Shown here piece after piece: positions 51,989 to 59,187 of a stretch of 64,000 nt of DNA (position 1 is the first letter of the stretch; every line of letters starts with the position of its first letter). Source of the DNA: Lachnospiraceae bacterium (lineage in GTDB: Bacteria > Bacillota > Clostridia > Lachnospirales > Lachnospiraceae). The stretch is taken from positions 1-64,000 of the forward strand of contig JAUNDG010000011.1 of the NCBI GenBank assembly GCA_030526195.1, read 5' to 3'. The position numbers and the translations under genes are program-made. The notes under the pieces were generated by a model. It saw only the letters and a list, made by a program, of their open reading frames with translations. It had not been told where the DNA came from and made no database searches.

Positions 51989-53962
51989 ATGCAAGACAAC
52001 ACAATGCCTGCCTCCGGCAGAACCTTCCGTCGCGGGTTGCGGCGGGAAACCACCGTGCTGTATCGGCGAAGTCGATATGCCCTCATCGGTGTGGAAATTC
52101 TGTACAAGATCCTGACGATGCTGGTCATCATGCCGCTGCTGCGTCTTTTCTTAAGCTCGACGCTGAAGATTTCTGCAGTGAAATTTCTGGTCAATTCCCC
52201 GCTGGACATTCTGAAAGACCCGCTGTATATCATCGCGCTGATCATTGCCGCCATTATTGTGGCCAACTGGGCGCTGCTTGAGATCGGGCTTATGGTCCAC
52301 GGGCTTCACCTGATCAAAAATGGTGAGTCTTTCACTTTCATCAGTCTGCTGAAGCTGACCTGGAAGGACCTGCGCCGTTCCGTGCAGAAGGGCAACCGGA
52401 TGATCCTGGTGGCCGCCGCTCTGCTGATTCCCTTCACCAACATCCTGCTGGCCGGGAATTACATCAAGCAGATTATGGTGCCGGAATACATCATGGACAC
52501 CATCCTGACCAAGCCTCTGCTGTTTGTGTTGTATGCCGCCGGTGTGGCTGCGGCCGTCTTCTTCGCTCTGCGTTGGCTGTTCGCCTTCCATTTTTATTTT
52601 GTCAAAGGCGAAACATTTGCGGAAGCCCGGGCCCACAGCATTGAGATTCTCCACGGCATCCGCGGTCTGATCCATCCCTTCCTTGAAACCGCCATCCGCA
52701 AAATCGTGGTGTACATCAAGTGGGGTCTCCTCATCGGGCTGCTTTACCTGATCATCTGCGTCGTGGTCATGAAGCTGAACAATCGGGAAATCACCCTGGC
52801 TGTCAGCGTTATGTTCCCCCAGATTTTCAAGCCGCTGGCTCTGTACTTCCTGAACATTCTGGGTATCATCATTCAGTTTGCCGTTCTGAGCGGTTTCTTC
52901 TACGTCCGGACGGAAGGCACCTTCGTGATGCCGGCCGTTGCTGCCAAAGCCGCTCTGCGCAGCCGCCTGTTTGTGCCCTTCTGTGCTGTGGCCGGCACCG
53001 CCGTCTGCGTGCTCTTTGCTGCTGCCCTGCACTATGTGCCGGATGAAGTGATCACCCTTCTTCTGGCCGAAAATACCGAGATCACCGCTCACCGCGGTAT
53101 CAACCATCATGCTGTTGAAAATACACTGGAAGCCTTCGATGATGCGATCAAGAGCGGCTACGCCGATCGTATTGAAATGGATGTCCAGATGACGAAGGAC
53201 GGTGTGGTGGTCATCAACCACGATGCCACTCTGAACCGTGTCGCCGGCATCGACAAAGCCATTTGCGACATGACTTATGAAGAGGTCGCTGCCGTCACCC
53301 TGAAGGGCACCGATGTAAACGGCCAGCCGGTCACCGGCAAGATCGCCACTCTGGAAGAGGTGCTCACCCTGTGCAAGGATCGCACCACTCTGAATATCGA
53401 GACAAAACCATTTGCGGAAACACCGGATCTGGAAGCCGAAACCGTCCGCATCATCAAAGAGTTTGACATGGAGGATGACGTGGTCATCACCAGCCTCTCC
53501 TATCCGTCACTGTCCAAGATCAAAGAAGCCGATCCGGATATGAAGACCGGTTTCATCCTGGCGCTGGGTGTGGGTATGTACTACGACCTGCCGGATGCTG
53601 ATTTCTTCAGTGTCGAATCCACCTTCGTGTCCTCCCGTATGATCAACGACATCCACATGACCGGCAAGACTGTCTCCTGCTGGACTGTCTCCGATGCCGA
53701 GACCGCCACCGAGCTCCTCAACATCGGCGTTGACGACATCATCACCAACGACCCGGAGATGATCTACAACACACGCCTTGACTATCAGGCTTCACCGCTG
53801 AAATTCTTCGCTTTCATCGAAAGCCTCCGCAGTATCTTCAGCGGCAACATCGATGAAGCCCTCAAAGGCTGGCAGGAAGTCGTCAACCAGGTCATCGCCG
53901 TCACATTTGACGAGGTCAGTCTCTCACCGATCAATCCGTCAGAAATCCTGCAGAATGCGTAA
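51989..53962 (+). CDS. Membrane glycerophosphodiester phosphodiesterase
   Basis: A 657-residue protein. The first 350 residues form a membrane domain with about seven to eight hydrophobic segments (GDPD membrane-domain type). The C-terminal part is a glycerophosphodiester phosphodiesterase TIM barrel with catalytic TAHRGINHHAVENTLEAF near residue 363, EMDVQMTKDG and INHDATLNRV. It should cleave glycerophosphodiesters or lipoteichoic-acid-type polymers outside the cell, releasing glycerol phosphate. AAGGAA precedes ATG 51989. A strong terminator follows. Confidence 0.92.
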   Translation: MQDNTMPASGRTFRRGLRRETTVLYRRSRYALIGVEILYKILTMLVIMPLLRLFLSSTLKISAVKFLVNSPLDILKDPLYIIALIIAAIIVANWALLEIGLMVHGLHLIKNGESFTFISLLKLTWKDLRRSVQKGNRMILVAAALLIPFTNILLAGNYIKQIMVPEYIMDTILTKPLLFVLYAAGVAAAVFFALRWLFAFHFYFVKGETFAEARAHSIEILHGIRGLIHPFLETAIRKIVVYIKWGLLIGLLYLIICVVVMKLNNREITLAVSVMFPQIFKPLALYFLNILGIIIQFAVLSGFFYVRTEGTFVMPAVAAKAALRSRLFVPFCAVAGTAVCVLFAAALHYVPDEVITLLLAENTEITAHRGINHHAVENTLEAFDDAIKSGYADRIEMDVQMTKDGVVVINHDATLNRVAGIDKAICDMTYEEVAAVTLKGTDVNGQPVTGKIATLEEVLTLCKDRTTLNIETKPFAETPDLEAETVRIIKEFDMEDDVVITSLSYPSLSKIKEADPDMKTGFILALGVGMYYDLPDADFFSVESTFVSSRMINDIHMTGKTVSCWTVSDAETATELLNIGVDDIITNDPEMIYNTRLDYQASPLKFFAFIESLRSIFSGNIDEALKGWQEVVNQVIAVTFDEVSLSPINPSEILQNA

Positions 53963-54052
53963 GTGAGAAGCCGGCAGGCACTCAGCAGAACATGCCTGAA
54001 GCGTTGTCCGCTTAACGGCTGACTCAGATATCATTCAAAAAGACATTCGCTC

Positions 54053-54090
54053 CGACCGGAGGTTGCTTATGGCAGCCTCCGGTTTTTCTT
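54053..54090 (+). terminator. Intrinsic terminator after the GDPD gene
   Basis: Stem ACCGGAGG(T)/(G)CCTCCGGT with a short loop, followed by TTTTTCTTTT. Confidence 0.85.
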
Positions 54091-54219
54091 TTACAAAAAA
54101 GTTCGCCCCTGATACCGTTTTTCTCAGCACCGGTCCAACCTTATGTTCCCTCATCTGCTGCACATGCGGTGCTCCTCTCAAAGACAATTTCCTTAAATTA
54201 AATTTCTCATGATGCCCCC

Positions 54220-54248
54220 TTGCAAATCTCTCCGCACAGGAGTATGAT
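54220..54248 (+). promoter_or_regulatory. Promoter of the VUT transporter gene
   Basis: TTGCAA (54220-54225), 17-bp spacer, TATGAT (54243-54248), giving a leader of about 95 bases. The leader contains AAGCAG/CTGCTT arms but no riboswitch that I recognise. The rest of 53963-54349 holds only the GDPD terminator. Confidence 0.6.
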
Positions 54249-54349
54249 GAGCCGCGTGACCGTTGTGCACTGACAAAACACAGCCGTACGCCAAGCAGTT
54301 CGGGTCCGATATCCTGCTTGTAAAATATTAAAACCAAAGGAGGAGAAAG

Positions 54350-55090
54350 ATGAATATTGTCAAAAATGAACTGAAAGACCTGAAAATCCTGCTCAGAAGC
54401 ATCCCGGGAGGTGTTTTTTCGCTCTTTTGCATCAGTGTGATCGTCATGAATCTGCTGGCCAACAAGGAGCTGTTCTCCACCCCCTACTTAGCCCTTGATT
54501 GCGGCTTTGTTGTGAGCTGGGTTTCTTTTTTATGTATGGACATGATCTGCAAGCACTTCGGTCCGAAGGCCGCCGTCAAGGTTTCCATCGCGGCGCTCCT
54601 GACAAACCTGGGTGTCTGCATCCTGTTCAAACTCATGTGCCTGACACCGGGCATGTGGGGTGAGTATTACACCTACGGCACCATGGAAGTCAACGACGCC
54701 TTAAATGCCACCATCGGCGGCAGCTGGTATGTTGTCCTTGGCAGCAGTGTGGCCATGCTGGTATCCGCCATCGTCAACGCCGCCATCAACCACGGCATCG
54801 GCAGCCACCTCAAAGATGACAACTTCCGCAGCTTCGCCCTGCGCTCCTACATTTCCACCGGCATCGCCCAGTTCGTGGACAATCTCGTCTTTGCCCTGAT
54901 CGTGTCCCACGTATTCTTCGGCTGGACCTGGCTGCAGGTCTTCACCTGCTCCCTCACCGGTGCCATCATGGAGCTGCTGTGCGAAGTCTTCTTAAGCCCC
55001 GTCGGTTACCGCGTTGTGGTAAGATGGAAAAAAGAACGTGTCGGTGCCGCATACTTAGAGCCCCGCACATTTGAAGAATATGCCAAATGA
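54350..55090 (+). CDS. VUT family (queuosine precursor type) transporter
   Basis: A 246-residue membrane protein with about six or seven hydrophobic segments. The pattern (TPYLALDCGFVVSWVSFLCMD near residue 44 split at the helix turn, and SYISTGIAQFVDNLVFALIVS near 165) fits the VUT/YhhQ family, members of which take up 7-deazaguanine precursors of queuosine. AAGGAGGAG precedes ATG 54350. The next gene follows after 28 bases. Confidence 0.85.
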   Translation: MNIVKNELKDLKILLRSIPGGVFSLFCISVIVMNLLANKELFSTPYLALDCGFVVSWVSFLCMDMICKHFGPKAAVKVSIAALLTNLGVCILFKLMCLTPGMWGEYYTYGTMEVNDALNATIGGSWYVVLGSSVAMLVSAIVNAAINHGIGSHLKDDNFRSFALRSYISTGIAQFVDNLVFALIVSHVFFGWTWLQVFTCSLTGAIMELLCEVFLSPVGYRVVVRWKKERVGAAYLEPRTFEEYAK

Positions 55091-55118
55091 TGTCATCGCC
55101 CTGAGAAAGGGAAACACC

Positions 55119-55925
55119 ATGAATATCATGATCACCGGCACATCCTGCGGCATCGGCCGCGCTATTGCCGAAAAATTTCTGAAGGAAGGTCACACCGTCT
55201 GGGGACTGGATATTGCGGACCCCACCATCACCCATGACCATTTCGTGCCCTACCACACAGACATCAGCCGGAAAGACACATTTCCGGAGGGCCTCTTGCC
55301 CGACATTCTGATCAACAATGCCGGCATCCAGACACCGCTTTACCCGCAGTATCGTCGGAAAGCCGCTGCTCATTCTTTCGAAAATGAGTCTTCGGCTGCC
55401 ACAGCTGTTGATTCTGTCAACGGTTCAGATGTCAGTCCCGAAAATGGCATTTCCGCCGGCGATCCGGAAAAACTGACAGCGGATATGATCCATGACATCG
55501 ACGTGAACCTCAAGGGTGCCATCCGCATCACAGAACAATATGCCATTGGGAATCCCCATATCAAATCCGTGGTCTTCATCGGTTCCGCCAGTGCTCACAC
55601 CGGCGCTGAATTTCCGATCTACACGGCCTCAAAATCCGGTCTCATGGCCTATGTCAAAAATGTCGCTGCCCGCCTGGCTCCCCAGGCCACCTGCAACAGC
55701 CTTGACCCGGGCGGTGTTCTCACCAATGTCAACAAGCCGGTCATGGACGATCCCGCACTTTGGCAGGAAATCATGAATGTGACCCCGTTGAAACGATGGG
55801 CTGAACCAGAGGAAATAGCGGATTGGGCCTACTTCATCTCCGTTGTGAACAAATTCATGACAGGTCAGAACCTGCTCATCGACGGCGGCGAAGCCAATTA
55901 TCAGCATTTCGTCTGGCCGGAATAG
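55119..55925 (+). CDS. Short-chain dehydrogenase/reductase
   Basis: A 268-residue NAD(P)-dependent oxidoreductase. The Rossmann motif TGTSCGIGRAIAE is at the start and the catalytic Ser and YxxxK are in VVFIGSASAHTG and YTASKSG. It carries an extra loop of about 40 residues (QYRRKAAAHSFENESSAATA onward) between strands 4 and 5, holding two GAAAATG motifs. The substrate is unknown; the C-terminal GQNLLIDGGEANY fits the FabG-like group. ATG 55119 follows AGAAAGGG; the earlier start in the same frame overlaps the VUT gene end. Confidence 0.88.
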   Translation: MNIMITGTSCGIGRAIAEKFLKEGHTVWGLDIADPTITHDHFVPYHTDISRKDTFPEGLLPDILINNAGIQTPLYPQYRRKAAAHSFENESSAATAVDSVNGSDVSPENGISAGDPEKLTADMIHDIDVNLKGAIRITEQYAIGNPHIKSVVFIGSASAHTGAEFPIYTASKSGLMAYVKNVAARLAPQATCNSLDPGGVLTNVNKPVMDDPALWQEIMNVTPLKRWAEPEEIADWAYFISVVNKFMTGQNLLIDGGEANYQHFVWPE

Positions 55926-55954
55926 AATAAAAACATTTATCCCTGATGGGTAAC

Positions 55955-55991
55955 GAAAAGCCGGAAGCTCGTTTGAGTTTCCGGCTTTTCG
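55955..55991. terminator. Bidirectional terminator between converging genes
   Basis: AAAAGCCGGAA/TTCCGGCTTTT stem with a 10-13-base loop, ending both the SDR gene (+) and the MBL gene (-). Confidence 0.85.
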
Positions 55992-55995
55992 TATT

Positions 55996-56973
55996 TTAGA
56001 ATTCTATTGATGCGAACGGCTGAAGATACTTATGTGCCATACCGCGCTCCCGGCAAGCCTTTCCAATCTCCGCCTCCACAGCTTTCGAGTTTTCAATGAA
56101 GAAGGGATACCCGGTGGCTGCTTTTTCAATGGAACGGAAGAAACAATCCCAATGCACCGGCACCACCACTTCCGGTTTCACCTTATCCAGCGTTTCCTCG
56201 TAGAAACGCTTTTTTTCGTTGTCATCCACCTTGGCGAGACCCGCCACTCCAAGAAACAGAACCTTCGCCTGATGACCATCCATTTCTCCCGGAATAAAAC
56301 CAAAGCTGGGACGGATGATACAGGCAGGTTCATTTTCGTGATGGACCACGAAATCAAAGGAGCCCCCTTCCTTGAAGAACTTCTTCTTCGCAGGCTGAAC
56401 CAACGGCTCATCGATGGTCTGTCCCAGATCATTGTTGAAGGCATTGGGCTTGGAATGAACAGAGGGCAAAATGTCGATGGTAAACCGGCCAACCTTGTAG
56501 GTTGCGATTGGTTGGTTTGGCGTTACCCGGTTTGCGTTCAGGGAAGATACCGAATTGCCCTCATTGGCTACAGCCTTTCCTTTAGCCTCACCAGTCCCAG
56601 ACATGCGAGCCGTATCATTATCGACGGCAGTTACAGCGATGCCGCCGGCATAGTCATGCAGTTGTGCCTCCGGCACATTTCCGCCTCGCGCCACATTAAG
56701 GGCTGATGAAGATCCAAACACAGCCGCGCCGGTTCTCTTGGCCAGATATGGCATATCCAATGCGTGATCATAATGGCTATGAGAAATAAAAATCCCCTTC
56801 AGGCGGTCCATCGGGCAACGCCCCAGCACCCGTTCCACCAGAGCCTCATCCGTTTGCAGATTGCCAAATAAAAACCGCGGCAATGACGGCCGTGTCAGAT
56901 GCGCATCAAACAGGATTTGATCCACACCATCATCAAATAACAGGACAGTTGTCCCCAAAAATGTCACTTTCAT
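55996..56973 (-). CDS. MBL-fold metallohydrolase (UlaG-like)
   Basis: A 325-residue metallo-beta-lactamase-fold protein with the metal motif FISHSHYDHALDMP near residue 67 and PVHWDCFF near 275. The overall arrangement resembles UlaG-like lactonases and related enzymes. A polar low-complexity insertion (about residues 118-155, SGTGEAKGKAVANEGNSV onward) is not usual for the family. Only a weak AAAAGG site precedes ATG 56973. The substrate is unknown. Confidence 0.85.
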   Translation of the reverse strand: MKVTFLGTTVLLFDDGVDQILFDAHLTRPSLPRFLFGNLQTDEALVERVLGRCPMDRLKGIFISHSHYDHALDMPYLAKRTGAAVFGSSSALNVARGGNVPEAQLHDYAGGIAVTAVDNDTARMSGTGEAKGKAVANEGNSVSSLNANRVTPNQPIATYKVGRFTIDILPSVHSKPNAFNNDLGQTIDEPLVQPAKKKFFKEGGSFDFVVHHENEPACIIRPSFGFIPGEMDGHQAKVLFLGVAGLAKVDDNEKKRFYEETLDKVKPEVVVPVHWDCFFRSIEKAATGYPFFIENSKAVEAEIGKACRERGMAHKYLQPFASIEF

Positions 56974-57053
56974 GTTGATACCTTTTCTTACTGATTATTT
57001 CGATTCCTCACACTCATCTTCATACAGCATGAGGCCTAATGCATACGCAAGGC

Positions 57054-57500
57054 TTATAATACCTCTATATAAGCGCTGACATCCACAGCCCGGATGCCAT
57101 GTTCTTTCAAAAGCGCAACGAAGACGCCGTCTCCGTCCACCATGGTCTTATCAAAGCGACCGCTGTAAATCCGGCCCACACCGCAGGATGGACTGCGTGA
57201 CTGAAGAATAACACAATCAGCCCCCGCCTCTTGCACAATCGTCAGAGCTTTCTCGGCACCAAGCCGAAACTCCCGGTCGACAGAAACACCGTCCTTTGTG
57301 CGCACAACACCATCTACGATTTCCGCCGGTGTTCGCGGAATGGGTAACCCGCCTAACACCTCCGGACAGACCGGCACTGCTTCATAGCCGTTGGCCTCCA
57401 GGAAGGCTTTTAAGTCGACATTTTCATTATTGCCGCCGTTATACTTGCAGTTTTCACCCAGAAGACAGGCACTCACCGCCACACACTTTTTATGCTCCAT
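57054..57500 (-). CDS. DUF523 family protein
   Basis: A 148-residue cytoplasmic protein with the family pattern: CVAVSACLLGENCKYNGGNN at the start, PVCPEVLGGLPIPRTPAEI near residue 42, and LQSRSPSCGVGRIY near 100. The conserved Cys residues suggest an iron-sulfur cluster (DUF523 proteins; related to the thiouridine desulfidases). AGAGGA precedes ATG 57500. A possible 59-residue reading frame overlaps its start by 11 bases. Confidence 0.92.
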   Translation of the reverse strand: MEHKKCVAVSACLLGENCKYNGGNNENVDLKAFLEANGYEAVPVCPEVLGGLPIPRTPAEIVDGVVRTKDGVSVDREFRLGAEKALTIVQEAGADCVILQSRSPSCGVGRIYSGRFDKTMVDGDGVFVALLKEHGIRAVDVSAYIEVL

Positions 57501-57669
57501 ACAATCCTCTTTCCCCAATAAAGCGGATATTCGCATTCTGCTTTGCCGCATGCTCTTCAGGATTTCTTGTACCCCAATAGTCCCCAGCAGATATCATCTC
57601 TGTTCTATCAACCAATCGTCGCAAATTTTGCGACAGTTGAACTCTCAAAATGATTTCATTTTCAGCCAT
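57490..57669 (-). CDS. Possible small protein overlapping the DUF523 start
   Basis: A 59-residue frame (MAENEIILRVQLSQNLRRLV, then SAGDYWGTRNPEEHAAKQN) that overlaps the DUF523 start by 11 bases, an arrangement typical of translational coupling. Its codon use is AT-rich (AGA, TTG, ATA) and unlike its neighbours, and the ribosome binding site is poor. It may be a real small gene, a remnant of a transferred gene, or chance. No family recognised. Confidence 0.35.
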   Translation of the reverse strand: MAENEIILRVQLSQNLRRLVDRTEMISAGDYWGTRNPEEHAAKQNANIRFIGERGLYGA

Positions 57670-57712
57670 CTCTTTTTCACATAATCGGGTACGCAATTCC
57701 CCACACATCCAA

Positions 57713-57747
57713 AGATTGCAGATAACCACACGGATTATCTGCAATCT
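57713..57747. repeat. Perfect 13-bp inverted repeat
   Basis: AGATTGCAGATAA (57713-57725) and TTATCTGCAATCT (57735-57747) with a 9-base loop, in the gap between the zinc-ribbon gene stop and the DUF523 region. No T-run follows, so it may be an operator or an mRNA-stabilising hairpin. Confidence 0.6.
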
Positions 57748-57836
57748 ATTAACCAATTAATTCATTTTGTACTACACGTACGAGATGACACAAATGTACT
57801 ATTCGCCTCATGTTCCGGCACGTACTCATCCAAATT

Positions 57837-58802
57837 TTACCAATCAGAATCCCAGTCTGTGTCATTGGAATCCCAACCGCTGTAATCATAATCCCAGTCG
57901 TCATCGTCCCAGTCATCGTCATCCCAGGAGCTTGACCAGGATGATCCGCTACTTGAATCGCTATTGGACGTATAACTGTTATTCGGATAAGTTTCATAGC
58001 GATCGGTATTCTCATACTCGTAGAGCGGCACATACCAGATCTCATTATTCTCATCGATGGTGCTGTAGTTTAAGCCGTTATCCTGCTTGGCAAACTCGAC
58101 GAAATCGTTCTTATAACCAAGCCAGTAAGGCTTATAGTCATCCTCGATTGCCTGCGGCACATCACATTCACGCCACGGCGGTTCTTCCTCCGCCTCGTAC
58201 CGATACCAGCGGGACGCATCATTATAGTAAAAACTATCCTGATACTGATAATAACCGCTGCTCGGTGTCCGTGCGATCAGTGAGCCAAAGGATGCCAATG
58301 CGAGGGCAATCAGACCCACGATGAGAAGGATCTTTATCCAGCCTCTTTTTCTCTTCTGAGGCTTTCCTCGTCCGGATTTCCCGGAGGGGCGACCGCCTGA
58401 CGGACGATTGCCATTAGACGCCGGCCCTGCCGGCGAGCGCTCTTTTCTTTCGGCTACCTCCATGCGCAGCTTCTGATAGATCTCGTTGCAGGCATAAGCC
58501 TCATCAAGACCTTCATATCGCACCACGCGCTGGCCATTGCTCTTATTCTTGTAGACGGTGACCTTTCCTGTGTCATCCTTGCAGATACCGAAGCACTTGG
58601 CGCCCTTATGGTCTTCACCAATAAAGAACCGCATCTTATCAAGCGGCAATCTTTTCTCTGCACAAAATGCCTTCAGTTCTTCAATTGTTTTCGGAATCCC
58701 GTCGCCGCTGCGCCGTAAATGTTCATTAGGTCCGCCGCAATAGGGACAATTCTCCATCGTATCTTCGATGAAGTTCCCGCAATAACTACACGTTATCCTC
58801 AT
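57837..58802 (-). CDS. Zinc-ribbon membrane protein with Asp/Trp-rich tail
   Basis: A 321-residue protein. An N-terminal zinc ribbon (CSYCGNFIEDTMENCPYCGG) is followed by a small domain (about 35-115), an Arg/Lys/Gly-rich linker, one membrane helix (about 155-175), and an outer region ending in a striking tail of Ser, Asp and Trp (SSSGSSWSSSWDDDD, then DWDYDYSGWDSNDTDW). The whole family is unknown to me. The tail could bind cations or cell-wall polymer (speculation). TATGCTCTG and AAGGAGAC upstream of ATG 58802 give an acceptable start. Confidence 0.78.
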   Translation of the reverse strand: MRITCSYCGNFIEDTMENCPYCGGPNEHLRRSGDGIPKTIEELKAFCAEKRLPLDKMRFFIGEDHKGAKCFGICKDDTGKVTVYKNKSNGQRVVRYEGLDEAYACNEIYQKLRMEVAERKERSPAGPASNGNRPSGGRPSGKSGRGKPQKRKRGWIKILLIVGLIALALASFGSLIARTPSSGYYQYQDSFYYNDASRWYRYEAEEEPPWRECDVPQAIEDDYKPYWLGYKNDFVEFAKQDNGLNYSTIDENNEIWYVPLYEYENTDRYETYPNNSYTSNSDSSSGSSWSSSWDDDDWDDDDWDYDYSGWDSNDTDWDSDW

Positions 58803-58850
58803 TCGGTCGGTCTCCTTTCACTATGCTCTGTTTCCCCCTCATTTCCGGCA

Positions 58851-58937
58851 TCAAATCTGGCTCAATTCCTTTAAACGAGACCAGGCAATGCCGAGAAGCG
58901 CCATGATTAAGGCCAAAAGAATAACAAATTTTTTCAT
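58851..58937 (-). CDS. 28-residue membrane peptide
   Basis: Reading from ATG 58937 gives MKKFVILLALIMALLGIAWS followed by RLKELSQI and a stop. AGGAGGT lies nine bases before the ATG, a very good site. The peptide is one hydrophobic helix with a positive N-terminus and a short charged tail, like small single-span membrane peptides. It could be a small regulator, an accessory subunit or a type I toxin-like peptide; nothing points to one of these. The rest of 58803-59187 shows no gene. Confidence 0.65.
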   Translation of the reverse strand: MKKFVILLALIMALLGIAWSRLKELSQI

Positions 58938-59187
58938 GATCAAGAACCTCCTGAATGCAAAACTGTTCTCAAAAAATCTGTTTCTTCTAATGTCATCTTA
59001 TCATAGACCGAGCATGATTTGACACAGGAACTTTCGCTGAACCTATTAACATTTCATAAACAAATGGAGGAGTTTTCAACATTTTGTTTAATGCTCACAG
59101 GTTTCCTGTTGCTGTCATCACGTCTGCCATTACGCTGCCATCACTTCTGCTATCATTTCCGTCATCGCAGTTCTCAGCGGGTAGCTG

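Noticed and set aside
54035-54337. 100-codon frame on the minus strand
   Set aside because: It covers the GDPD terminator and the VUT promoter and leader; there is no start signal.
54249-54349. preQ1 riboswitch in the VUT leader
   Set aside because: The transporter family made this worth checking, but no preQ1-I, -II or -III landmarks are recognisable.
57767-58324. 185-codon frame on the plus strand
   Set aside because: It is the mirror of the Asp/Trp-rich zinc-ribbon gene; the His/Ser/Tyr-rich translation is a typical shadow.
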